From Gracilaria gracilis (lineage: Eukaryota; Rhodophyta; Florideophyceae; Gracilariales; Gracilariaceae), in the NCBI GenBank assembly GCA_030374805.1, contig JARGSG010000240.1, positions 122,444 through 186,443 on the forward strand: 64,000 nucleotides of DNA. The letters run 5' to 3'. The notes beneath the pieces are model-generated. The model was not told the DNA's origin. It was given only the letters and a program-made list of their open reading frames with translations, and did not search any database. The translations under genes were made by a program, and so were the position numbers. Positions 30,912 to 42,400 of this stretch are shown piece by piece (positions within the stretch are counted from its first letter, which is position 1; each line of letters begins with the position of its first letter).

Positions 30912-30960
30912 AGAAAAATTGGTCCCTCGCCTGCGGCTCGGGCCCTAATTTTTTCTTTCT
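30908..30960. repeat. Inverted repeat between the direct repeats
   Basis: AGAAAGAAAAATT on the left pairs with AATTTTTTCTTTCT on the right (one-base bulge), and the GC-rich inner part can extend the stem. It could form a hairpin, or be one end of a small mobile element. Confidence 0.7.
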
Positions 30961-31011
30961 CGTGCCCCGATATCCTCACTCGATTGTCAACATAACTCAT
31001 ACATACACGTA

Positions 31012-31168
31012 CATGTCTGACGCTCCGAGTTGGCACGGGTATCTAACATTACTACACGTACCTTCGTACAACGGTTGTAGGCTTCAAGATGGCGAATTAA
31101 ATGCGTGGCGCAGAGCGCCGCGTGAATTTGCTTGCAGCTTTCAGTTGGTGTAGAGAGCGCGCTAGAAC
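31012..31168. repeat. Direct repeat, unit 2
   Basis: Second copy of the unit at 30765-30911, with an insertion near 31,047-31,065 and a few substitutions. Together the two span about 400 bp in the probable promoter of the NLR-like gene. Confidence 0.85.
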
Positions 31169-31828
31169 TGAGGGAATAACAGGAATGCTCGCTGCCCTCT
31201 TGGCGGAATGACGCCGCCGGCGGAGTGCAGTGCAAGTTATTCGTTACTACGCAGGCTACGGAGCACGTACAGTCAATCCTTGCTACAGTTGACCTCCTGC
31301 GCTGTTAGAGGTCAATCTGGCAGAGTAGAAGGAATATGCAGTTGTAGTACACCGAATATTCATTCATCTCAATCAGTACGTAGATCTATCCCACGACGCA
31401 CGATAACAATGTTAGCGTACAAAAGAACCGCCTGACAATGCAGACCAGATTGCAAGCAATGTGGTTCTATGACTACAGCAATATCGTTTTTATCAAGAAA
31501 ACAGTATATTTACAACAAGAAGACTTGATCTCTGAAGTACCACGTAGTCTTTTCACAAACTACATAGCACCGTCTGTCCAATTTAACTAATTCAACCACG
31601 ATCGATATCCAAAACCTTCTGAACCCCAAAACCGTAGATAACGCTTTTAATTGCTAACATAATTAGAAATAAATCACTAACATGAATTAGAAAAATTAAA
31701 TAAAACAAAAGATGTTATGAATTTAGATGACGACAGCAAATCAATATCGCCCTACTACAAGTTTTTATCACCGTGGCATATCTAAGACAGTTATGAGCCT
31801 TACAAATTTTACCGCAAAATAATTTGGT

Positions 31829-32870
31829 AATATATGGGACTGCTTTAAACCTCGCTTTGAAAGCTTCTGGAACAAAGGACGTCGAAAAAAATATGCAATT
31901 CAACCCAAGTATATACTATTTATGTGTCTCACCTCATTCAAGCATGGAGAACAGTGGGACTTGTTCGAAAGAATGTTCACTATCAACAAGAATAACTTCG
32001 AACGAATGATTACAAAATGTATTAACATGCTTTCAGAGGCTGTATAAGATACATATGTTGACGAAATATTATCTGACTGGCCGCGATAAAGAATTATGGA
32101 GAAGAAAAAATTTTTGAACACTCCAAATATGCCAGATACGCAACAGAGATAATTTTTCAGCAGTTTAATCGCCGCAGTGATAATCTTCAAAAAGCAAAGA
32201 AGTATTTCAGTGCGAAGCATAAATTATATGGGTACAAAACCGAGTTGGTGGTTTTCCCCAATAGAATGGCCGTTAATTTTTCTAACCACTACCCTGGGTC
32301 AAGAGCCGATAAAAGAATACTAATGGGAAATTTGGCATTCCACAACAAGGCTCTGAGAAAAAAAGAGGAAAAAAATATAAATTCTCAAATGTGGGAGAAC
32401 TCAGTGATGAATATGAAAATCTCTGGGCAGTCCTTGTGGACAAGAATCTCAAGTAATTTCGCAAAACATTCGGAGTATACATCCATCTAAAAAACTGCAA
32501 CATGGGTTTCTTTCTGTTTCGGAACAAAGCCGAAATAGAAAGATAGCATCAGATCGTGTAATTGTGAAGAACTATTTTTGAAGAATGGCTACATTGTGGA
32601 CTTTATTTGGAAAAAAATACAGGTGGAGTGAAGAAAATTATGATACTTTTTGTGCGTTTGGGCTATCGCTGACAAATACACATGTCAAATGATATCCGCT
32701 AAGAGCAGAAGATGGTGAGAAATATAATCAGCTCGTCAATCGCCTCTATTCTGTCGGAGACAGTATTTCCACTAAGCGCAAGGAGGCGCAAAAACGATAC
32801 AGGGAGAAAAAGCGCCTTCGGTTGGATTCTAAATTTGGCCATATAGAAATAGAAAATGACACCGTAAGAC
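31829..32870 (+). pseudogene. Decayed DDE_Tnp4 (PIF/Harbinger-like) transposase, copy 1
   Basis: Frames broken by stops and shifts can be followed across about 1 kb. Seen in order: a Gly-Arg-Arg-Lys entry, ILFMCLTSFKHGEQWDLFER, then KKYFSAKHKLYGYKTELVVF with NHYPGSRADKRI, then the C-terminal block RWSEENYDTF with LTNTHV and YPLRAEDGEKY. These are the helical N-terminal region and the KHKLYG/PGS catalytic core of DDE_Tnp4 proteins. At least two in-frame stops lie in the C-terminal block. The surrounding DNA is very AT-rich. No terminal inverted repeats were identified. Long dead. Confidence 0.75.
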
Positions 32871-33423
32871 CCTGGCGTTTTTTATGTATTTTCTTTGTTT
32901 CTGCTCTGTTTGTTAATCTTTGTTGTATTGCTGTCTATTTGTTTATTTATCTGCAGTTTCTCTTGGTTTGTCTCGTAGTATGGTTTTGCGTTATAACTAC
33001 GTAGCTCGCTATCGTTCCGAAGATTTACTAATCTCTCTCGGAGAAGATAGTTTCCCCCAAGGTATCCATTCACAGCCTACAAGATCTAGTGATGCTGCGC
33101 AATAAGGATATACAGCCTACAAGGATACATTCAGCTCTTCCTATTTGCGGGTGGTTGATTAGAGCTTTCGTCCAGTTACACGGTTTCTACATAGTTGGTG
33201 GGTGACATTGAAAGAGGGGGCCTTATGCAAGGAAACAAAATCTTCCAGAAAGTACTCTATTATTTAGACTAGACTTTGAAATAAAATTTTTAAAATTAGC
33301 ATGCGCAACGATTCAAAAAAATGGCGCCAATACAGTAATTGCTCAACTTCGATGCAGTGAACCAAAAGCCCAAACCGTTCAGCAAACACTCAGTCTCTCA
33401 AGGAGAAGGCATTCCCCTCTAAT
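32871..33423. other. AT-rich spacer between transposase copies
   Basis: Low-GC sequence with a short tandem motif (ACAGCCTACAAG repeated near 33,073 and 33,112). No gene seen. Confidence 0.45.
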
Positions 33424-33450
33424 TTGACGAACACAAAACCAAGTACAAAA

Positions 33451-34122
33451 ATGGCATTGTCTCGTAAGGACACAACCCCTGCACTCTGTTTCCTCGCCGA
33501 CACCGCAGCACAGCGCGCAGCGAATATCTCCAAGTACACATCGCCCGATGACGGTACTGATGAAGAAATGGATTCTGCTTCACCAGTTTTCGACTCTTTT
33601 TACGAGAATGGAAGCAATAAGAGCATTCTCAGCATGAAAAACTTTTCTAGTGTAGAGTTTGAGAAAATAATTGGATTTCTTGTGGGCCACATAAATAGTA
33701 ACTGGAACGTTGAACGTGGTAGAAGAAGCAAGCATCGAGCAAAAGACATGCTATTTATGAACTTTTCGGTTTTAAAGCACGCAAAACATTGGGACTACAT
33801 GGGGTCAATGTTTGAAGTCAAAAAACCTACGTTCGACAAAATGGTCAGTTCTTTTGTGCAAGTAGCTGCGATGTATGCTTATGGAAAAATTGTGAACGAT
33901 CTCACGGACAAGTACACTATCGAGTTTCCTAACGAATAAGGTAAGCAGTTTAAGAACTATCCATTTGCTTTATATGCCACAGACGTTACATTACAGCAGA
34001 CAAATCCCCCATCAGGGAATATTCAGGAAGCTAAACTATACTATAGTGGGAAACCTAAGCTATACGGGTACAAGGTGGAGGTGAGTGTATCCGTCCAACC
34101 CTTAAATCGGCAGATATCCTAA
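33451..34122 (+). pseudogene. Truncated DDE_Tnp4 transposase, copy 2
   Basis: From the ATG at 33451 a frame of 162 codons covers the N-terminal domain (GRRSKHRAKDMLFMNFSVLK, then WDYMGSMFEVKKPTF). One in-frame TAA at 33937-33939 interrupts it, and the same frame continues with YATDVTLQQTNPPSG, holding the first catalytic Asp, and YYSGKPKLYGYKVEVSV. It then ends at 34120. The rest of the core and the C-terminus are missing. It is better preserved at the N-terminus than copy 1 and clearly the same family. Confidence 0.75.
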
Positions 34123-34525
34123 AATCGGCAAAGCTGTTCTTCTCCCAGTGTCAACGATTTGGCACTAAGAGTAGAGTAAAAGAGTAAACACTACGCATTC
34201 CATCTCGCGTATCGCACCAACAGGTATTACGTTAGACAATGTAAAGTCATTTTCAAAAAGCCCGCGCTTTCAGCTTTCAAACGATGTAGCTTTGAACACC
34301 TTGCGTCACCGGAGTCGCCCGCAGCGATGGGAACCGTTCCATTGAAGAAGAATGGACTCACGATACGCGGTTTTGCAAACCGCCGTTTACGAGCATTTTT
34401 CGAAGCAAACTTCGTGGCATGTGTTATCAAAGGAGCACTCGGTCAGTGTGGGTGTACTCCGTCGAACATATACATCAGGGAATCGACGATATCCAGCTTC
34501 CCAACCAGTAGACCCCACAGATATT
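34123..34525. other. Host sequence cut by retrotransposon B, with a possible truncated frame
   Basis: A plus-strand frame starts with ATG at 34327 (MGTVPLKKNG) and runs without stop into the LTR of element B at 34526, so about 66 host codons remain. It could be the 5' end of a gene broken by the insertion or a chance frame. No domain was recognised. Confidence 0.35.
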
Positions 34526-34783
34526 TGAAGGACAACACTCCGTGGAGGCGATTTGAGGTACTTAGTTAATTTCCGCATCATGCGTTAGTAGATATATATG
34601 AGCTACACCGCTATTAGCGTGTCGCCTCGCTGAGGTAATTTCCACACATGTACACCTGGATTGCACGGCTCGAAGCACCGCTTAGCGGGTGTGAATAGCA
34701 CACGTGTAGCACGGATATGCCGGAGGCAGTGCACCCAGCATTGCTGTATTTATTTAGATATTTTATAGATTATTTCGTCGGCG
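34526..34783 (+). repeat. 5' LTR of element B, left part
   Basis: Begins TGAAGGACAACACTCC, matching 57419 onward. Interrupted after CGGCG (34779-34783) by element A. Confidence 0.9.
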
Positions 34784-35207
34784 TGTAGTACAGCGACAGC
34801 TGCGGCCGTGTACTATGCCTAAATTAGGAAGTAGTGTGCGCAGTACCCAAGCGGGGACGAAGGAGCGTGCAGACGGACGCTAGCAACGGGGCACGAGATA
34901 GGCGTGCAGCACCGGTAGTGACGGTAGAACGGCCCTATGGGAAACTAGACGATGAAGAATCGGCTAGGGGGTACTTGCGGTTTACCACTGCGAGCTCTGC
35001 CCAACGTGAGGTGCTTAAGTACATCTCCAGGGGCAGTAGCCACGTGTCGAAAGAATAGACAATCTACCTATCAAGGGGTCCCCTAGGTGGTGGCCGACAA
35101 CTGTCACCACCTTACACGTGGGATACCTGAACTGCACCCATGTGCACAATAACTATCTAACTATCCTAATATGCACCCATTGGGACAGTGCATCCAATTG
35201 CACTACA
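34784..35207 (-). repeat. 3' LTR of element A
   Basis: Plus-strand ends TGTAGTACAGCG and CAATTGCACTACA. It differs from the copy at 46141 in about five substitutions and one indel, clustered near 35,025-35,060; four of the substitutions are G versus A. Confidence 0.93.
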
Positions 35208-35222
35208 GACCCCCCCCTTCTT
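35208..35222 (-). other. Polypurine tract of element A
   Basis: Reads AAGAAGGGGGGGGTC on the minus strand, directly before the TG of the 3' LTR. It fixes the element's orientation. Confidence 0.8.
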
Positions 35223-35936
35223 AGATCTGGCCTCGTCCCGAGGTCGGACGGTTCCGCCTCAGTAGACGAGAGGGGGGGGGACGCATGGACTGTCTGCCGC
35301 GATGGCTAGAGACCCAGGGGGATGCGCGACGAATGCGTGTCGGCTTTTTGTCGTGGTGGTGCCGACCCAAATGGGCGCGCGACGTAGGTGCGCTGACTTT
35401 CGGGTGCGATGGCAGGGAACCCGAATGGGCATTCGACGGAGTCGTGCTGGCTGTCGGTCGCGATGGCGCGAAACCCAAAAGGGTATGCAGTTCACCAATG
35501 CGTGTCTTCGTAGTTCCATGTCGGGCGCGCGCTACACTCCCCCACTTGGGTGTGACCGTTGGCCGTGCGATTGCGTTATTGCCACAGGATGTGGAATGTC
35601 CCGAAGGGTTAAGGAGCAGCGTTGCGCCTGTTGCCTGGGCACGTCCCGGTGCGGGTTCCAATTATCAGTTGAGAGCGGGCGCGCGTGGTTGGGAATGCAT
35701 CGTAGTCCCAGGGGGTGGAGAAGCAGGCGGTGGTGGGAGCGTGGCGTGGCGCGTGCCGCCTGGGGAGGAGACGAGCTGCCCAGATTGGTTGTCACTGGCC
35801 GGTGCGCAGTGCCCGGTACGGGTATAAGTGGCCTAGCGTCCAGTGTATGCCGCATTGAAATAATTCCTGGCGAGGTGCAAAAGTCGCATCCCAATCCGTT
35901 GCGTGTGGGGCATCTCGTACGGGTTACGTTTGAACC

Positions 35937-38723
35937 ATGGCTGTACGCGCGTTTGCTCCGCGTGGTGCGAGACGCGACCGATTACCCGGAGGGAACATCA
36001 TGTCCGTTGAATCGGGTACGAGCGCGCCCGCGGCCGATGGAGCCAGGCTCCTCCCCGGGGAGCGGGAGTTTGCCACGCCTTCCCGAGGGGTACAAAAGAG
36101 GAGCCCTCGGCGGGAACCGCTTTCGTCGTCGCTCGGCGTGCAGTCCTCCACAACAGTCGAGATGTTCGACCCCGATGGGACGATCCCACGAATCCCAGAC
36201 CCTACGGGTGGCGGCGCCGCGGGTGTGCCTTCGGCGCCTACGGGTGACACTCCCGTAGGGTCGAATCCGAATTGGCTGAATCCCACGCAGGTTTACGATC
36301 ATACCACGGCTCCCGGGCGGGTCCATGTCGGTGCTAGCCACGTAGGGATTCCGTATCCGGTATCCCAGTATCTCCCGATGGGTTCCGTCTTCTTCGACGC
36401 GAAGCGATTCGAGTCGGTCCCAATTTGTTAGGGTTTCTTACAGAAGAATCGTCGCGGGCGTGTGGAGTCGTGGCGTGCCCGTTAAGGGCACATGCCCATC
36501 AGTCCCTCGCAGGACATCCGGACTGTTGACTCTGGGAATCGGCGTCCGGATATGCCGTTTGCCCGTTGTTGGGATGAGATTGACTATCAGCGTCGGATGG
36601 CTGATATTATCGGTCGGTTGGCAGCGGATTATGCCAAACTGGGAGAGAGTATGTCGATTCCACCGCCTGGGCATTGTCTTCTTGGGGTTGTCGCGTTCAA
36701 GCCGCCGTATGACCAGATATACTGGGTCCGCGATCGCGAATATTGGGGAGAGTTTGTCGCCGATGACGCCCGCATCAGGGAGACGCACAAGTTCCTCTTC
36801 GGTTGGCACAACCAGGAGTACTTCGACATGCACAACAACGCGAGGGAGCAGCATTATATTCGTATCGGCAACACCCTGGGAGACATCATGTCAGTATCCC
36901 GTTACATGGGTATACCAACTCCGTCGTTCAGCGCTTATTACACAAATCCCCTGCTAGGACCCAATACCGCGTTCACGAATGCCCTGTGGCAGATCTTCTT
37001 TGTAGATTGGGTCGTGTTCGTGTTCATGGGCTGGCTGTAAGCGGCCCGTTATGGGGTTCCGGTCCGCACCAAGTGTCGTGACTGGCGGCTATACGAGGAC
37101 GCGAACTTGAAATCCCCAAAGGGTCGTCTTTTCCTGCTTCCGGCCTCGGTTATACGATATGCCCGCGCTTTGGGTGTGCCGAACAACGTTCGTGGTTCCC
37201 AATACTGGTTTCAGGACGTTCGGTCGCTCCTGGATGACGTCTGCCGCGTAGAGTGGTCCCAAACCCTGGGTTTCCTCTGGTATGATTATGAGGAGGACCT
37301 TTATCACGACATACCCAAGCATCCCGCTGGGAAAGATGACGGGAAGGCGTACGTGAACATGCCACCGTTTCGTCCCGTCGGGGAAAGGATGCCAGGTACC
37401 AACAAGGCTGAGTTCGAGGACTATTGGCCCCACGCGGTCGGTTTCGTAGGCGAGTGCCTTCATGACCCATCTGGGCCGCCTCCCGGTCCTACGGAGCTCT
37501 CGAACCCCGCTCCGCTCCTTGGTCAGCAGGATGACGATGAGGAGGATATCTTCCTCCCTCCAGTGGATGTAGCCAGACCCGGCAATGAGAGTGCCGTCCC
37601 TGTCGGGAGTCCCGCAAGTGATCCGAGTGCTGCTCTGGTCACTGCACCGGTGGGTTCGCAGGTGGCAACCGTTGCCGGAGGTGCTCCCTCTGGGCAGAAT
37701 CAGAACGCGGCTCTTTCGGGGTCTGGCGTACTGCCTTCATCCGGTTTGGCGATAGCTCCCGGTGGTGATGGGGTTTCCGTTGTCCCAACGGGTTTGCAGC
37801 AGTCGGTGGCTTCCCCAGCCATGGGTGTGTCCGTGGCTCCAACGGGACCGTCGTATTCGGTGGCTCCTCTCGCAATGGGTATTTCCGTCATGCCGACTAG
37901 CGTCTCCCCAGCGCTCAGTCCTCTGGTCCAGGGCGTGAACTTGGCGCCAGGTGGCGCGGCGAGTCCCGAAGTGGGTGCGGCGTTCGATGCCCTACAGGCA
38001 CAATGCCATCAGAAGGGTTTGGAGCCACCGAACTCGCTCCTGAGCGCTCTTACCGCCGCCCAAGAATGGGTGAGCGACGTTTCACTTCTTCGTGTGTTGT
38101 CCCAACGGGTAACAGGCCTTCGAGAGGCCTTGATCGAGATCATTACTCTTCACAGTTCCCAGATTGCGCGGGAGTTTGTCGAAGACGTGACGGCACGCTT
38201 CGATCTCCTGCACGTCCCGTCTGGAGGGGGAAACGTGAATGCTGGTAAGGATCCCATTCGCGGGACTTCGATACGTGTAGTCACCGAGATGGCTTTCAAT
38301 CACGTGGACGACGGGGTGGAGGGGTTTCTGTTTCCGCCTCATGCCATCGGAGGGCCGTGTACTAAGGAGGGGAAAGCTCCTAAGGTGTTGACGACTGTGC
38401 AGCTCCGGGTGACGAAGGGCGGCGCCTCGAAGGTGACGGGTGCCCCTTCTTCGCAGGCGGCGCAACCCGACGTGGGTGGTAGTTTGTCTGCGGCTGGTCC
38501 GAGCAGTGAGCACGCTTCCCTTGAGGACGGTAACGCGGGTGCTGATGTGGGAGAGCCCGAGGAGGGTGAGGACAAGCTGGTTGGTGGTGGTGGGCGGCTG
38601 TTCACGACTGCGTCCTCCGCTGCGGGGCAGGGTAGCTCGTCCGAGGAGTCGCTGCCGCCTCTGGAGAGCGGCCCGGCTGACGCTGTGCGTCTTCGACGTC
38701 GCACCCGTCATGGGAAATCTTAA
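35937..38723 (+). pseudogene. Antisense ORF (aORF) of element A, interrupted
   Basis: One plus-strand reading frame runs from the ATG at 35937 to the stop at 38723, opposite to gag and pol, broken by only three in-frame stops (TAG at 36429, TAA at 36480 and TAA at 37038). The central part is homologous to the aORFs of C and B: YDQIYWVRDREYWGEF with DDARIR and HNQEYFD (C has YNTIHWANRRRWG, TEARIR and HNVEFFS), then GRLFLLPASVIRYARALG, then VRSLLDDVCRVEW. After residue 500 the protein is low-complexity (Pro, Gly, Ser, Val), then a second ordered segment around FNHVDDGVEGFLFPPHAIGG, and it ends with an Arg-rich tail (RLRRRTRHGKS). No known domain was recognised; the function is unknown. Confidence 0.75.
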
Positions 38724-39469
38724 GTTTGCGTTTTCGAATTGATAAAGAGTGCATGAGCAACCTCGTAACCCGTTTCTCGCATTTGATATCCCGAGAGGGG
38801 CGTAATTTCCATGATATTGGTCCCAGCGGGGGTCGCGCCTCGCTAAGGCGTAATGAATAACCTACGCGCTGCGCTGGGGCTTTGCGTGTGTTCGCATAGG
38901 TCTCTCCCTCCCTCTGAGGGTGGCCTTGGACCCCAAGGGTGTAGCGCCGTGAAATGTGTACGCGTACAGCAATGGGCGTGTGTGCACAAAAGGCAGTGCT
39001 ACGTTGTGTAGACGGTGGGTACCAGCGCGCGTGCCGGTGTGCGCGATGAGTCCGCAGGGTTACCTGCAAGGAGAATCAAAAAGTCTGGGTCGGAAATTAC
39101 CCTCCCATACGGGACCAAAAACTTGGATTTCTTCTTTTGCCTGTATCTCGGGAACCAGCGCGTTTGCAAGGCTCGCAGTGCCCGATTTGGGGTGCGCGCG
39201 ACGTCAAAACACTTAAAAATTTTTGAGGTGGTGCACATTCGTCCTTAGAGGTATTACTGTAGACCGAATCTGCTACTCACTGGCGTGTACCACGTGGGTG
39301 TGCACTGAGCATGCCAGCGTGGTACATGCGGTGTGCGCATGGTCGCGCTACACGCTACATGGCGCATGCTGCGCCGTGTAGTAGCTTGTACTTTTTATCA
39401 CGTGCCACGGTGAAACCAAGCGCGTGCGCAGCGAGTGAGCTTGTACGCGTTATTTTGATCCCTGTGGGT
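38724..39469. other. Non-coding gap of element A with a block shared with element C
   Basis: It lies between the 3' end of the aORF and the 3' end of pol, which converge here. About 39,050-39,235 resembles 61,780-61,960 of element C at nucleotide level: GTTAC-TGCAAGG-GAATCAAAA, then CTGTATCTCG-GAACCA, then GTCAAAA-ACTTA. Similarity appears in all frames, so the DNA or RNA rather than a protein seems to be conserved. Confidence 0.6.
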
Positions 39470-42400
39470 TTACCTGTGTTTTCCGGTTCGGATCCTAGTG
39501 ACGAAGTTGTGAGGTATACTGGTACGGGGTTCCCATGTATCTTGTGAAGGGAGAAAGCCGTACCATCGTACCTTGACCATTTGTGTCCCATCGGGTTATA
39601 TGGCTTCGTCCACAACTTTCTCGATTACCCATTCGCGGGTGGAGTCATTGCTGAGAAGTTCTGGCGGGTTTGCGGCGTCGTTTGCGGCATCGCTCGCCAC
39701 GTCGTTCTCATCCCATGAGGGCGATGTTGGGTCCACTGAGACAGGCTTGTCGTGCAGTGGTGGTGCAGGGGTTGGCGGAACTGCACTATGCGAGATGGGG
39801 GGGTCTCTGCCCGTTTATCCATATTGGTAGTGCGATCCCTTGGGGCTTTTGTGACACGGTCGATTGAGACCGTGTCGTGTAGGTTACCGTCCAAGATGGT
39901 GACGGTGCTTTCGGTTGCCTTGACGACCTTAAAGGGCCCAGTAGTGCGCGGGAGGAGCTTCCGTGCAATCCCTTCGTCTTCTGCTGTTTCGGTGGTTTTC
40001 CGAGGTGGGCGGTCAAGGAAAACATAATCCCCTGGGGAGAACGTAGGCAGAGCCCTTACACGGGAATCGAAATCGGCCTTATATCGCTTCTGCGCGGCAT
40101 CCATATGGGTTTTTGCTTTGGAAAGAAGAAACCGAATTCGGTTGCGCGTCAAACGCTTTACGGTAGCCGTATTTGGTTCGCCAGGCCTAGTATTGGGGAT
40201 TGCAGTCGTGGGTGCGTCGACGACGATTCCCGGTGGGTGGCGTGTCAGGACCAGGTCAAATGGTGTTGTGCCCGTCGTTCGGTGAACTTGGGAGTTCTAG
40301 GCGTATACCAGAGGCTGGACGAGATCGTCCCAGTCTTGCTGGTGCCCAGACACGTAATGTCGGAGTCTCCCCACGAAGGTGCGGTTAGATCGTTCCGCTT
40401 GCCCGTTAATTTGGGGGTGATATGCCGTTGTCATGAGATGACGTACGCCTAAATCCCCACAAAGGGCTTCAAAGAATTTCGCCACGAATTGGGGTCCGTT
40501 ATCCGTGAGAAGAAACTGGGGAGCCCCGTAAGGAAAGATCCAATTTTCCAAGAAGGCGAGGGCTACATTCGTCACTTGCGTGGCCCGTAGGGGAATGGCC
40601 CGTGTCAGCTTGGTGAAGCGGTCAGTGATGACCAAAATGAAGCGATTACCATGTGTGGTTTTCGACAATGGACCCAAGATGTCCATCGCTACAAATTCCA
40701 AAGGACCCGCTGCGAGAAATAGCTTCAGAAACTTCTGATGCTTATGTAGCGTCCCTCTGGTGGTAGCCCATGAGCGGGAGTCTTTGACTGTCTGGTACGC
40801 ATCATTAGCCATAAACGGCCAATAGAAATCCCTACGGAGTGTAGCGTACATCTTTCTCCCACCAGGGTGTCCCGCTAAACGGGGGTAATGTGAGAGATAC
40901 AGAACACGGTTTCGTAGGGTTTGTGGTACCAGGCGCTGTATAGCGCCGTCCAGCGGTGATGTCCTCGATAAGAAGCCATGATGGTCATACCCAAAACGGG
41001 ACCTTGGTTTTCCTACTGTCTCCGCGGCATTCTTGCACCATGAATCCTTAGCCTGCTCGGCGAGGAATTCCCGGGTGGGGATTGAGAGCACTTCAGTTTG
41101 CTCCGGTTCGACAGCCAGTATGGCATCCCCCTCGGGGACCTCTTCGTAACGTCCTGAGTCTTCCCAGTCAAATAGGATGTTTTCATAGGTGGCGTCCCCC
41201 TCTTTGACTGTTGCCACAAGACAGTCGCAATTCCATTCGAGCTCTACTGCGAAGCATGGAATGTCGTCCTCCAGGGGTCCGTCATCCATTCCCTCTGTGG
41301 GCATGCGCGACAGGGCATCGGTAGCCTGGTGCTTTATCCCAGCGCGGTGCACGACGTCGAACTCGAACTGGAAGAGTCGCAGTCGCCACCTGGCAAGCCT
41401 GCCGGAACAGTCGGCGAGGTTCAGGATCCACCGTAGGGAGTGATGATCCGTACGCACGGTGAAACTTTCACCCTCCAAGTATGGTCTGAGCAAGAGCATC
41501 GCCCATACAACTGCGAGACTTTCCTTCTTCGTCGTCGTGTAGGCTCGTTCCGGTCGTGACAATGAGCGACTTCAATACCCTACGGGTTTGTACTCCTTCC
41601 CGTCCAGCTGCTCTTGGCGCAGCGTACATCCGACCTGGACGTCACAGGCATCCGTATCCAGCATTTATGGACGACCCGGGACGGGAAGCGCTAAAATGGG
41701 CGGGGAGATCCATCGATCTCGTAACTCCTGGAAGGCTTGGTACTCCTCGTCGTTTAGAATTCCAAAATGGTTTGGCTGTCCCTTCTCGAGCTTGCGGTTC
41801 AGCGGAGCTGCGATTCTCGCAAAGTTGGGTACTAAACGACGGAAGACATTACATAAGCCTATAAAGGATCTTATTTCCGTTTGGGTTGTTGGTGGTTTGG
41901 CCTGCCGGATTGCGTCGCATGTCCGCTGAGAAACTTGAAGTTTCCCAGGTCGAGCTACGTGCCCTAGATAGTCTACAGAGGCTAGGAAGAAGAAGCATTT
42001 CTTCAGCTTCAGGGAGATTCCCGCGTCCCGTAGAAGGGTTAGAACGTTACGGACGTGGCGGAAATGCTCCTCCACTGACCGAGAGTAAATGATAACGTCA
42101 TCTAGGTACACCAAGGCGTATTGCCATTTAACTCTATTGAGGATGATGTCCAACGCTCTCTGGAAGGTGGCGGGAGCGTTCTTTAACCCGAAGGGCATTC
42201 GCTTAAACCTGTAGAGACCCATGTGGGAGGTAAATGTCGTTTTTTCACGATCTTCTTCTGCGATCTTGACCTGCCAATACCCACAATTGGCATCAAGGGT
42301 CGTGAAGATCGTAGCTTTGCCTAGGGAGTCTATACATTCGTCCATGCGTGGTATCGGGTATGCATCCCGTGGGGTTAGTGCGTTCAGTCGTCGGTAATCA

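Larger units (their letters stand above)
30560..31828. other. Upstream region of the NLR-like gene, repeat-bearing
   Basis: No gene seen. It holds a pair of direct repeats (30765-30911 and 31012-31168) around an inverted repeat. Beyond 31,500 the sequence becomes AT-rich, leading into transposase remnants. Confidence 0.5.

Noticed and set aside
35302..36258. 318-codon plus-strand frame at the left end of element A
   Set aside because: A different frame from the aORF, with no similarity to the B or C antisense proteins.
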